Position numbers and translations under genes: made by a program
In this document: positions 9,046-18,525 of the stretch, piece after piece
How positions within the stretch are numbered: position 1 is the stretch's first letter
How the letters are laid out: every line of letters starts with the position of its first letter
Source of the DNA: Ruminococcus sp.
GTDB lineage: Bacteria; Bacillota; Clostridia; Oscillospirales; Ruminococcaceae
Assembly: GCA_017519145.1 (NCBI GenBank)
Contig: JAFWTA010000033.1
Span: 41,331-105,330 of the forward strand
DNA: 64,000 nucleotides
Direction: 5' to 3'
Notes under the pieces: model-generated
The model's database searches: none
What the model saw: only the letters and a program-made list of their open reading frames with translations
What the model was told of the DNA's origin: nothing

Positions 9046-9360
9046 ATGTCAGAATTTGTATCCGCAGATATAGAGAAATTCGTAGAGTTCGAGACTCAGG
9101 CTCAGGAAGCCATAGAGGAGTTCCAGTCCATAAAGGACACTTTCGATGACATCAATTCCACCCTCCTCAGCAAGTGGCAGGGAGCAGGCAAGGACGCCTA
9201 TGAGCAGGAGTCCAGCCATATCATGGAAAATGTCACAGGTATCGAGACAATACTCAATACCATCTGTGACAGCGTCATCAAGGACGTTAAGGACGCTTAC
9301 CTTCAGCTCGATGAGGAGCTGGGCGCCTTCAACCAGAATCCTTCGGGAGGGGAACAGTAA
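9046..9360 (+). CDS. WXG100 family protein (EsxA-like)
   Basis: 104-residue protein with the canonical turn SKWQGAGKDAYEQE near residue 45, flanked by two long helices. This is the hallmark of type VII secretion WXG100 substrates. ATG 9046 is preferred over the in-frame ATG 9037, because GGAAAGGAT lies about 7 nt upstream and the ATPase gene stops at 9044. It is encoded directly after the split motor, which is strong evidence that the motor is of the type VII class. It is likely exported as a dimer. Confidence 0.9.
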   Translation: MSEFVSADIEKFVEFETQAQEAIEEFQSIKDTFDDINSTLLSKWQGAGKDAYEQESSHIMENVTGIETILNTICDSVIKDVKDAYLQLDEELGAFNQNPSGGEQ

Positions 9361-9363
9361 ACA

Positions 9364-9540
9364 ATGGGAAAACCAAGCGTCGGCGAGATAAATACCGACA
9401 GCATTGAGAAGAAAAAGGAACAGATAAGCAGGCTCACCGAGCTTCCCGAGGAGTCGCCAAAGACGATCTTCAACCTTATCTTTTCCGAGGAAAGCAGCAA
9501 GGAAATGGTGAAGAATGAGCCGAGAGATAAGAGGAACTGA
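9364..9540 (+). CDS. 58-residue charged protein between WXG100 and kinase genes
   Basis: Short gene beginning ATG at 9364 (MGKPSVGEIN...), 3 nt after the WXG100 stop, with GGAGGGGAA upstream, ending TGA 9538-9540. It overlaps the next gene, which starts at 9515, by 26 bp. The product is rich in Lys and Glu and predicted helical, with no membrane segment. Its position and ribosome site support a real translated gene, perhaps coupling WXG100 and kinase translation. I do not recognise a family. Confidence 0.6.
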   Translation: MGKPSVGEINTDSIEKKKEQISRLTELPEESPKTIFNLIFSEESSKEMVKNEPRDKRN

Positions 9541-11386
9541 TTTCAAATTCACAGTTGATACCTCTCATGGTCTCAACAAGGACGGCTTCATCGCCATTGG
9601 TACCGAGAGTATAGTTTATAAAGGACTGAAGACTGCCAATGACGGCGGTCTCCAGTTCTCCTGTGTACTGAAGTTCAAGCCCAGATATGTAAAGTCGGGG
9701 GACGAGGTTGTGGACAGGCTGAAGAAGTTCAAGGAGGAGGAGCTCACCATCTTTGACGACCTTCAGGAGTGCCGCTCCATCGTCCGCATCTTCGACGTTA
9801 TCGAGGACCTTGGCGACTTCAGTATGCCCTGCGAGCACATTGCGAGCAAGGTCATCAACAGAGACGGCTATTTCTGCGTGGTGGAGGAGTTCATCGACGG
9901 CTGGTCCCTTGAGGAGTACTGCCGCGAGGAGAGCTGGAAGCTCCGCAAGGCGCAGCAGCTCGACAACGGACTCAGCAAAGTCGTCAACTATCACGACTAT
10001 CCCGCCGAGGAGCGTCAGCTCATCGACCTGAGCTATAAGAACTACGCAAACATCATAAAGTATCAGGGCGAGATAATACAGTTCATGATAAACCTCTGTG
10101 AGATACTTGAATTCGTGACGGAACAGAAGAATATCCTTCATCTCGACATCAAGCCCGAGAACGTCATGGTCACCAAGTACGGCAGAGAGCTGGTACTCAT
10201 CGACTTCGGACGCGCCAAGCGCATAACAAAGGCAGACAGGTTCGCGAGAGTGAAAATGGCTCCTGCGGATTACAAGGGCAGGGAAACAGTAGAGAGGATG
10301 TTCCAGTACGGAACTCTCGGTTATGCCGCTCCCGAGTGCTATACGGAAGCTGCCGAGGGCTCGGAGTTCCCGTTCAGACAGCCGCTGGAAAAGGGAAAGA
10401 TGTCCATTGAGAGCGATATCTTCTCATTCGGCGCCACATTCTGGGAGTGCCTGAACATCTTCGAGCTGGCTACGGGAAACCGATGGTTCTCCGAGGACAG
10501 CCACGACTTCTACAAGGAGCACTTCCTCAGTGACGAGGCTTACTGCGGAAGAGACCTTAGCCTTACATCGATACACTACCACAAGAAGCTGGAGAATATC
10601 ATCCGCACCTGCACAAAGGCGAGGACGACCCACTATCTTGAGGAGGACAACAGGGAGTTCTATCACTCCTACTCCGAGCTGAAAAAGGACATAGAGGACG
10701 CAAGAAATTCCGCCCCGACTATCGTCCGAGCAGAGAATATCAAAGTCAGGAACGCCTTCGGAATGTTCGGCGTTACAATGGCTGTGGCCACAGCCTTCCT
10801 GCTGATAATCTCCCTTTACCGACTGGTGGGCTACAGAGTTGCCATGGACAAGTGGAACAGCCTTGTTTCGGGATATAACGTTACCCGATTTTACAAGCTG
10901 GATACCCTCTCCATGGACCTGATAAAGACCGCATCGGGCAGCAAACAGGAGAGTACATACAAAATGATATCGGAGTTCACCTATGAGGACGGCGATATCG
11001 ACGACAAGGAAGCCGCACTTCTGGTAAAGCTCATGAAGAAAATGAACAGCCGTGACCACCTTGGCGAGCACATCGACGAGCTGATGATGCACGGCAATCA
11101 GAAGAACTTCAAGGAGATAAGTTCCGAGATAATGACGATAGAACCTGCGGCGGAGAGCGACGGATACAGCATTGCCAAGGCGATATATAACGCCGAGGTG
11201 GGCAAAACGGGTTATACCGATGCCTATGAGGTGCTGGACAGATTCAAGGACGACAGCAGGTTCGGGAACGCGGTCGTAAAGCTGAGAAACGTTCTCGACA
11301 ACGATGAGACGATACGTCTTCTTGCCGAGTATAAGGGCACTGACAGAGCCGAGATACAGAAGTATCTGGCAGAGATAGGGGGCTGA
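9515..11386 (+). CDS. Membrane-anchored Ser/Thr protein kinase
   Basis: 623-residue PknB-type kinase. Likely ATP Lys is K53 (CVLKFK). The catalytic loop is HLDIKPENVMV with D211 and N216, and LIDFG gives the metal-binding D230. The loop reads HLD, not HRD, so it is a non-RD type and may not need activation-loop phosphorylation. One membrane helix lies at about 416-437, followed by about 185 helical residues that would be outside the cell if the kinase domain is cytosolic. It shares an operon with the type VII-like motor and WXG100 genes, so it may phosphorylate the motor or the FHA protein encoded at 46.2 kb (inference). Confidence 0.88.
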   Translation: MSREIRGTDFKFTVDTSHGLNKDGFIAIGTESIVYKGLKTANDGGLQFSCVLKFKPRYVKSGDEVVDRLKKFKEEELTIFDDLQECRSIVRIFDVIEDLGDFSMPCEHIASKVINRDGYFCVVEEFIDGWSLEEYCREESWKLRKAQQLDNGLSKVVNYHDYPAEERQLIDLSYKNYANIIKYQGEIIQFMINLCEILEFVTEQKNILHLDIKPENVMVTKYGRELVLIDFGRAKRITKADRFARVKMAPADYKGRETVERMFQYGTLGYAAPECYTEAAEGSEFPFRQPLEKGKMSIESDIFSFGATFWECLNIFELATGNRWFSEDSHDFYKEHFLSDEAYCGRDLSLTSIHYHKKLENIIRTCTKARTTHYLEEDNREFYHSYSELKKDIEDARNSAPTIVRAENIKVRNAFGMFGVTMAVATAFLLIISLYRLVGYRVAMDKWNSLVSGYNVTRFYKLDTLSMDLIKTASGSKQESTYKMISEFTYEDGDIDDKEAALLVKLMKKMNSRDHLGEHIDELMMHGNQKNFKEISSEIMTIEPAAESDGYSIAKAIYNAEVGKTGYTDAYEVLDRFKDDSRFGNAVVKLRNVLDNDETIRLLAEYKGTDRAEIQKYLAEIGG

Positions 11387-11745
11387 TGAACATGAGCAGC
11401 AGAAGAAGAAATTCAGGCTATATAAGCCGCTTTCTGGAAAAGCACCTGCTTGTGCAGTACGTCCTCAACTCCTTCGGAAAGGTGCTGTTGTGGACCCTCG
11501 TTTCAGCAGCGGTACTCTTTGGCATACTTAAAGCGATAGGAAAGTACTCCTCCCTTGAGAGAAGACTTGACCTTAAATATGATTCGCCGTGGCTGATCGT
11601 ACCCATGGCGGCAGCGCTGGCACTTGCCCTTATCGCGCTTGTTATCGGACTTATCCTTTACTTCTACAAGTATAAGCGCAGCAGGACAAAGAGCAGCTTC
11701 TACAATGCCCTTCAGGACGTTGTAACAGAAAAACGAAAAGGCTGA
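11386..11745 (+). CDS. Small two-helix membrane protein
   Basis: 119-residue basic membrane protein. It has an Arg/Ser-rich N-terminus and hydrophobic helices at about residues 30-50 and 68-92, then a basic tail. The ATG at 11386 overlaps the kinase stop as TGATG. A second ATG at 11392 is a little better spaced from the GGGGG site, so the first two residues are uncertain. No family is recognised. It sits between the kinase and the giant surface protein, so a membrane part of this secretion or signalling complex is plausible. Confidence 0.7.
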   Translation: MNMSSRRRNSGYISRFLEKHLLVQYVLNSFGKVLLWTLVSAAVLFGILKAIGKYSSLERRLDLKYDSPWLIVPMAAALALALIALVIGLILYFYKYKRSRTKSSFYNALQDVVTEKRKG

Positions 11746-11795
11746 TGCCTTTACAGGGGAAAGATGATCCATTATAAGAGATTGGAGTGTTTTAA

Positions 11796-14700
11796 GTGAG
11801 AAAGAAGCTTCTTTCAATAATACTGGTGGCGATGCTTTCGACCAACGCCATACCGTATACAGCTTTTGCCGAAAACGGTGAGAGCGGTAAAACGACAGCT
11901 GAGGAAGCGGCAGAACCAACTTCTGAGGCAGAGACACCGGCGGTTGACGCCTCTCCCGTCCTTAAAGAAGTTATAGATATGTCAAGCAAGGGCAACGATA
12001 TAAAGGTAATTACCGAGGAATACAACGGCAATTATACCGCCAAGCTTTCCAAAGTCGAGATCAGTGAGCTGAAGGGCAAGGATATTGAATTCCATATGGA
12101 ATTCAGAGTCGACAGAGATAACGACAACGGACTTGTGGCTAAGATGGTAAGCTGCGATGTTACAGGCAGTGACGCTGAGAATTATGAGTTTACCAATACT
12201 GACGTTGAGACTGTCTGCATCATTGAAAAGCAGACATATAAGGTCGATGTCCACCCCGTACAGACGGAAATGTTCCTTGGCGAAAGTATCCCCGCTGAGA
12301 TAAAGTGTGTGCCTGATGATCCCAATAAGGCTCAGGACATACATTTTTACTGTAAAGTCAAGGATGCTTCGGGAAAGGCAGATGTCGGAACATATGAGTT
12401 TGAGGGTCCGATCTCAAAGCATGGCGATTATAAGGCGGTCTTTAATAATACATACAATTTTACGGTAAAGTCCAAAGAGCTTAACAGAGAAACAGAAAAA
12501 AAGCTTCCATCACATACAGAAAAGCTCAGAGGGAAAAAACAGCGTATTCTCCAAGCCCCTGACGGTTATGTACTGGCTTACAGCTGGCTTGATTTACCAT
12601 CGTTTTTGAAGTATAAGTCTTTAACATTTGATCTCGGTGATAGATACGGAGTTAAGCAGAACAAGGAATACTATGTAATAGAAGATAACGATCACGGTCA
12701 TGCAGCTAAAAAGACGTATAGTTATATCCTCTACAAGAACACTGAGCTCAGCGCTTTCTGGGCGGATGCAGGTAAAACTCCTATAAATGATAACGGAAAG
12801 CTCCTTACTACAAAAGGCGATGCTACGATAAAGGTGCTGCTGAAGCGTGAGGATGACGTTAAGCTGAATGATATCAAGCTTAAACTGAAGCGCAACGGCA
12901 AAGAAGAGGTATATGACTGTCAAAATCTCACGGAAAATGATGTTTCTCTCGTTCCGCTGCTCGTACCCGATACAGAGGACAGCGAGGAACCCGTTACTCT
13001 CAGTCAGACAAGTTCCGATGGGGTCATAGAAACCAAGTATGAGGGCATGAATTATTATTATGCAGAATTCAGGCTTCCCGCAACAGGTGCCGGTGATGCT
13101 GATAAGTATTCAAACTTTGAGCTTGAGCTTACCAACGATGACGATACCAAGAAAGAGACCCTCACCAAGGCTCTTTCAGCTTCCTTCGGGGCAGAAGGAA
13201 CAAAGACTGAGCTGCTCGTAGATAAGAAGGATCCTAACATCGTTTCAGACTCCACGGATGATGCTGTAAACGTAACCTTTGATAATCAGAACAACAAGAT
13301 AAATGCTCAGCTGAATGTATCCGACGAAGACAGCGGAATAAAAAAAGTAGAGTATAAGTGGGACTTTGAGGCAGGCGAGGACTTCGACACCAATAAATCC
13401 TTCAAACCTGCAGATGGTACAGGAAGCAGCGAACCAAACAAAAAACTGCAATACAAGTTCTCGGCGGATCTCACTCCGGATCAGGCGCAGCTGAGCAGCT
13501 TCAGACTCAAAATAAAAGTAACTGATAATGCAGGCAACGAGCATGAATATGAGCCGATGACTGTTCAGTCAAAGTGGGACAGCGAATCGCCTGAGGTGTA
13601 CTATGCAGGCTTCCTCGATGAAGAATACAGACCCGCAAAAATGAACATGAACGGTCTCGGAAACTTCACCAACAAGAATATGAAGTTTGTTGTGATCGCA
13701 AAGGACGTAACGGCTCAGAAGTTTATCTCCGGTATCAATTCTGCAGGCTTGAACAGCGACAAGGTCAAGCCAAAGATCTATTCTCTCTATAATGTGGGAG
13801 GAGTAAACGAATTTATTGAGGCTGCCAAGCAGAAACAGCAGGATAAAGGAATAGAAGGCAAGACCTATCTTCCCGAAGATGTAAGCTGGCCCGTGACCAA
13901 GGCTATAATCGATCTGATCAAAGAAAAGAAATATGACCTTCAAAATGAGGATGTCAAGAGATCTCCCGTTATCATAGTATTCGAGGTCAAGGACATCGAT
14001 GCACAGGCTCTTGATGCGCTTCAACTGACTATAAAGGACGACGGCGGACTTGTTTATTCCAGAGATGTCAGCGATCTTGTTGACGGCATGGAGAAGAATA
14101 CCGTTGTATACGATGCGGATGATCCTGCCAGCTCGATAGCATATATCGGTCCTGATGACAAAGAGAAGAAGTATGATACCGAAAAGGACTATGCTTCCGG
14201 AATAGACACCAAAAGAGTATGGCTCAATGAGAACGACAAGGCTGTCAGATTTACGGTCAAAGACGCAAAGAGCGGTATCAAGACTATCTTCCTTCAGAAG
14301 ATAGATGATTCTACAGGAAAGATAGTTGCTGAAGGTGATATCCCTGTTAAAGGCTCGATCATCCAGAATCAGTATTCATTCGCTATCCCGCTCCTGAAGG
14401 ACGGCGATACAGTCGCAGATCCAAGTGCGGTAACAGCTCCCATCGACGACGGCAAGTACACCTATAACTTAGTAATAACAGACAACGCCGGAAATGTTAT
14501 CGGCAAGAGAAGAGATGAAGCAGGCGACAATAAGCCCGTTGAGTACAAGGTCGGCGTATATAAGGGTAAGGTAAATGCCTATTCACAGGCCATTGCAGGT
14601 GTGTCAATGCCTATCGCAGACCAGATATGGGTGGATGACAGGGACGACATCTCCGTTAAGATAAAGCTTGACGGCGTTTATGCAGGCGTCAAGGATCTGA

Positions 14701-17700
14701 AGCTCACTGCTAACGGTGAGGAGATCGATTTCAATTATAATCCTTCAACAGGTATACTCACTTCTGATCTGAAAAAGAAGTCCAGCGGCGTGAGAGTTCC
14801 CTACGGTGAGTCTCAGCGTTACCGACTGGTCCTGACAGGTGAGGACAATGCCCGCCATAAGATCACTCTTTCACCGCAGGATGAGACCCATCCTCTGGTA
14901 AATGATACTATATTTGTTGACTGCAAAAAGCCTGAGATCGTAACTGTAACTGCGGAGGATCATGCTTCTGCAGGTATGGATCTGCTGAATTTCTTCACAT
15001 TCGGAGCATTTGCAAATGATACTGTTCTCTTGAAGGCTTACATCAACGAGCCTGTAAACGACAGCGGTATCAATAACGTAAGCATACGCTTCACAAATGA
15101 AAACAACGTCAAGACCATGAGTGAAATGACGTATGTGAAGGATCCTGAAAAGGAAGCAGAGGGCGTATACGTTTATACATATGTGCTTCCTCTTGCAGAC
15201 ACAGCCTTCTATGACGAGATCAACATTGATGTTGTTGATAAGTGCGGCAAGTGCAACGCAGAGACGACCTTTGAGATAAGCGGCAACACCGCAAACAGTA
15301 AGAACTGCGTTGTTATCGAGGAAAATGCACCTGAGATAAGCATCGGCTTCCCCAAGTCGGATATAATCAGTGCAGAGTCCGAGGCAGTAGCCGAAAAGGA
15401 GGAGGAAGTTCCCGAAAATGAGACCGAGCTCAAGGAGAATGAGCTGGTATATCCTCATCATATCGGCAATTACGCTACAGATAATCTTCCAGTCAGCGAT
15501 GTATGGTATGCCGAGCATAAGCACTTCTCGATAAAGATCGAGGATGCTCAGTCAGGTATAAATGACATACACATGACTCTTAATGGTCAGCCTATTGACA
15601 TCAGCAAGTATGTGACCATTCCTGCGGACAGGCACGAAAAGCTCACCGACAAGGCGGAGACCGAGGCTATATGGCTCGGTATCGACACCGAGGAGCTCCA
15701 CAAGGAGCTTGATGAACAGCCGTGGGACGGCCATTACGAGCTGAAGATCATTGCAGAGGACAATTCAAAGAATAAGTCGGACGAAGTCGTATTCAGGTAT
15801 AACCTTGATGAGCTTTCGCCTCAGATCGAGAAGTTCATATTCTCACCTGCATCAGCAGACGGTGTGGCTGAGTCTCAGGACTGGCTCATAGACGGCGATG
15901 TGCCCGCTTACACATATTTCTTCGCAGATAAGTTCTGGGCAGTATTCCGCGTATCGGATGCAGCTCCCACATCGAGGCTCAACAGAGTCGATTACAGGAT
16001 ACTTCCTTATGAGAACGGCTCTCCCGTATATGAAAATGTACAGAGCGGCGATCTTGATATATATTCAAGCACGGAAGGTCTTGCTGAGGACAGCGAGGAG
16101 TACGGCATTCTCAAAAAACTCCTTGAGGAGGACGAGAGGGCAGCCGAGGAGAACGGCGAGGAAAACAGCTTCGTTGGCGTATCCGGCTATGCATGGCTGG
16201 AGATCCCCGTCGACTTCAAGGGACAGATATTCGCAGATGTATTCGATAACGTAGGCCATAATTCTTCGGATATGACTACTCACGGATATGTTACCGACCA
16301 CACTGCTCCTACAGTTGAGATCACAGGTCTGAATAACACAAGGCACTCCGATGAGCTGGGCAACAGACTATATCCCTCAGAGACAGAGGTGACTGTTACC
16401 ATCAGAGATACTCAGTCGGGTATCAGGACTGTTGATTACCTGCTGAATTCCGAGAAGCGTACCAATGAAGGCGAAGTATTGGATCTGAGAGATTTCGACC
16501 TCAGCGGAACAGACGAGATAAAGGACGGCTGGGAGGTAACGGGTAGAGACCGCAACCTCATCACCGAGATAAAGAAGACCTACAAGTTCGACAGCGACGA
16601 CAACAATATTCAGATCACCGCCAATGCAGGCGATAACTCAGGCAATCATTCCGATAGTGCAGACAGCGGCTTATTCACCGTTGATCTGACAGAGCCCGTT
16701 ATCGACGTTGAGATCAACGGCGGTATCGACGGAACGAATTACTACAGCGCAGATCACAAGCCCGAGATCGATATCAAGATCACTGAGAGAAACTTCGACG
16801 AGGACCTCATAAATACCTCGCTCAGCAACACCTTCGGAAGCACAGTTCCGCAGGTAAGCTTTACAAAGGTATCGGATACCGAGCATACTGCTCATCTGGT
16901 ATTCGGCGAGGGAGACTTCAGCTTTGATATCAGAGGTACAGACAGGGCAGGTCACAATGCAAAGGTAAATATGGACCGCTCGAAGTTCGGAAGGTTCTAC
17001 ATGGACCAGACGGCTCCTGTGGTATCAAATAACTTCGCGGATTTTGCCGACGAAAAAACAGGCAATTATCTCAGCAGCGCAAAGAACATCGAGATCACAG
17101 TAGTCGAGCACAACTTCGATCCCGAGAGAACAGGTCTGAAGGTCTGGCAGAAGGATCCCGGTTCAGAGCACGACAACGCAGGCTTTACAGATGTTACCAA
17201 TTCGGTTATTTCCCGTGCTGACTGGAAGTCGGACAACGACACACATACCCTTTCCGCAAAGCTGAAAAAGGACGGCGTTTATAAGATAGAGGTCGCACCA
17301 TCAGATCCTTCGGGCAACAGTGCAGCTTCTTCAAGCTCGGCAGTTTTCGAGCTCGACACCACAAAGCCTGAGGTGACCCAGAAGAACGGCAAGCGTGTTG
17401 ACAAGTCAAACGCAGACAAGTTCCTTGACATCTACAACACCTCACGAAAGGACGAGGCGATACCTACTGTAGAGTTCGCTGATGCCAACTTCGACCATCT
17501 GAAGTACGTCCTGACAGTATACGCTCCCCAGTACAAGAACGGCAAGGAGCTTGCAGTCATCAGACCGCAGAATATGTTCCTCCCCGAGGACACGGACGAG
17601 ACAGGAACTCTTGCAAGCACCAAGTTCGCGCTTCCCGAGTTTGACAAGGACGGCGTATATGCTCTGGAGCTCATTGCAGTCGATAAGGCAGGAAACGAGA

Positions 17701-18479
17701 GCTATCTCAACTCCAACACCTATATGAGACTGATGGATAACGATGTTCTGGCATATATCCCCAACAGCAGTCAGGCAAAGAAGACAGGCTGGTACTCATT
17801 CCAGTATGAGAACGGAGATCCGATAAGCAAGCGTCCCGACAACTTCAGCGATATCGAGATCGTGGTATTCTCAGAGAAGAACACAGATGTAAATGTAGTT
17901 CTGAGAGACTACAACGGCGATGAGAAGCTGGCAAACCTCAGATCAGAGACTGATCCCAGCCTCTACGGAGTAAATATCTCAAGGTTTACAATGGATTCCG
18001 ACTACTTCAAGAGCAATTTCGGAGATGATACTGATACAGAGCTTTATCTGTCGGTAAAGAACAACGATGCAAGAATAGACCTCGGAAGGCTGCACATCGA
18101 CAATATCGAGCCTGATTGCGATCTTCCCAAGTCACTGAAGTCGTGGAAGTGGTTCGCAGGCAACAAGCCAAGGACAATTACCGTAAGCAATATCAACGAA
18201 CAGCTCGATATGAGCAGCTGCAAGGTATACGACAACGGCAAGGAGATAGACTTTGACTATTCTCCCGAAAACAGAAGCCTTTCATTCAAGCTTGAAAAGG
18301 GCTGGCACAGAGTCGGCGTTAAGCTTGAGGACGAAGCAGGAAACGTATACAGCATACAGGAGATAGATAACCTCTATATCGGTTACTTCTGGCTGTGGGT
18401 GATACTGGGTTCCGCAGCAGCTATTGCAGGACTTGCAGCATTCATCATATCAAAGATCAGAAAGAAGAGACTTTACTGA
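11796..18479 (+). CDS. Giant Ig-like repeat surface protein with C-terminal membrane anchor
   Basis: 2,227-residue secreted protein. Residues 1-27 are a signal peptide ending TAFAEN. The body is a chain of bacterial Ig-like beta domains marked by recurring DNAGN, KPEI/TAPVV and ITERNF-type signatures, which are typical linker and strand motifs of Firmicute adhesin repeats. A helix near 2,197-2,218 (FWLWVILGSAAA...) and a basic tail anchor it; there is no LPXTG motif. GTG 11796 has TTGGAG upstream. It closes the type VII-like operon and shares its architecture with the 1,894-residue protein at 51.4 kb. A role as cell-surface adhesin or outer stalk of the machine is inference. Confidence 0.8.
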   Translation: MRKKLLSIILVAMLSTNAIPYTAFAENGESGKTTAEEAAEPTSEAETPAVDASPVLKEVIDMSSKGNDIKVITEEYNGNYTAKLSKVEISELKGKDIEFHMEFRVDRDNDNGLVAKMVSCDVTGSDAENYEFTNTDVETVCIIEKQTYKVDVHPVQTEMFLGESIPAEIKCVPDDPNKAQDIHFYCKVKDASGKADVGTYEFEGPISKHGDYKAVFNNTYNFTVKSKELNRETEKKLPSHTEKLRGKKQRILQAPDGYVLAYSWLDLPSFLKYKSLTFDLGDRYGVKQNKEYYVIEDNDHGHAAKKTYSYILYKNTELSAFWADAGKTPINDNGKLLTTKGDATIKVLLKREDDVKLNDIKLKLKRNGKEEVYDCQNLTENDVSLVPLLVPDTEDSEEPVTLSQTSSDGVIETKYEGMNYYYAEFRLPATGAGDADKYSNFELELTNDDDTKKETLTKALSASFGAEGTKTELLVDKKDPNIVSDSTDDAVNVTFDNQNNKINAQLNVSDEDSGIKKVEYKWDFEAGEDFDTNKSFKPADGTGSSEPNKKLQYKFSADLTPDQAQLSSFRLKIKVTDNAGNEHEYEPMTVQSKWDSESPEVYYAGFLDEEYRPAKMNMNGLGNFTNKNMKFVVIAKDVTAQKFISGINSAGLNSDKVKPKIYSLYNVGGVNEFIEAAKQKQQDKGIEGKTYLPEDVSWPVTKAIIDLIKEKKYDLQNEDVKRSPVIIVFEVKDIDAQALDALQLTIKDDGGLVYSRDVSDLVDGMEKNTVVYDADDPASSIAYIGPDDKEKKYDTEKDYASGIDTKRVWLNENDKAVRFTVKDAKSGIKTIFLQKIDDSTGKIVAEGDIPVKGSIIQNQYSFAIPLLKDGDTVADPSAVTAPIDDGKYTYNLVITDNAGNVIGKRRDEAGDNKPVEYKVGVYKGKVNAYSQAIAGVSMPIADQIWVDDRDDISVKIKLDGVYAGVKDLKLTANGEEIDFNYNPSTGILTSDLKKKSSGVRVPYGESQRYRLVLTGEDNARHKITLSPQDETHPLVNDTIFVDCKKPEIVTVTAEDHASAGMDLLNFFTFGAFANDTVLLKAYINEPVNDSGINNVSIRFTNENNVKTMSEMTYVKDPEKEAEGVYVYTYVLPLADTAFYDEINIDVVDKCGKCNAETTFEISGNTANSKNCVVIEENAPEISIGFPKSDIISAESEAVAEKEEEVPENETELKENELVYPHHIGNYATDNLPVSDVWYAEHKHFSIKIEDAQSGINDIHMTLNGQPIDISKYVTIPADRHEKLTDKAETEAIWLGIDTEELHKELDEQPWDGHYELKIIAEDNSKNKSDEVVFRYNLDELSPQIEKFIFSPASADGVAESQDWLIDGDVPAYTYFFADKFWAVFRVSDAAPTSRLNRVDYRILPYENGSPVYENVQSGDLDIYSSTEGLAEDSEEYGILKKLLEEDERAAEENGEENSFVGVSGYAWLEIPVDFKGQIFADVFDNVGHNSSDMTTHGYVTDHTAPTVEITGLNNTRHSDELGNRLYPSETEVTVTIRDTQSGIRTVDYLLNSEKRTNEGEVLDLRDFDLSGTDEIKDGWEVTGRDRNLITEIKKTYKFDSDDNNIQITANAGDNSGNHSDSADSGLFTVDLTEPVIDVEINGGIDGTNYYSADHKPEIDIKITERNFDEDLINTSLSNTFGSTVPQVSFTKVSDTEHTAHLVFGEGDFSFDIRGTDRAGHNAKVNMDRSKFGRFYMDQTAPVVSNNFADFADEKTGNYLSSAKNIEITVVEHNFDPERTGLKVWQKDPGSEHDNAGFTDVTNSVISRADWKSDNDTHTLSAKLKKDGVYKIEVAPSDPSGNSAASSSSAVFELDTTKPEVTQKNGKRVDKSNADKFLDIYNTSRKDEAIPTVEFADANFDHLKYVLTVYAPQYKNGKELAVIRPQNMFLPEDTDETGTLASTKFALPEFDKDGVYALELIAVDKAGNESYLNSNTYMRLMDNDVLAYIPNSSQAKKTGWYSFQYENGDPISKRPDNFSDIEIVVFSEKNTDVNVVLRDYNGDEKLANLRSETDPSLYGVNISRFTMDSDYFKSNFGDDTDTELYLSVKNNDARIDLGRLHIDNIEPDCDLPKSLKSWKWFAGNKPRTITVSNINEQLDMSSCKVYDNGKEIDFDYSPENRSLSFKLEKGWHRVGVKLEDEAGNVYSIQEIDNLYIGYFWLWVILGSAAAIAGLAAFIISKIRKKRLY

Positions 18480-18480
18480 T

Positions 18481-18516
18481 AAAAAAAGGCACCTGCCGGG
18501 CGGCAGGTGCCTTTTA
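18481..18516. terminator. Bidirectional intrinsic terminator
   Basis: A 10-bp GC-rich stem (GGCACCTGCC, 18488-18497, with GGCAGGTGCC, 18502-18511). It is flanked by seven A on the left and TTTT on the right, so it serves both the giant gene (+) and the convergent lipoprotein gene (-). Confidence 0.92.
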
Positions 18517-18525
18517 TGTGTTTAT

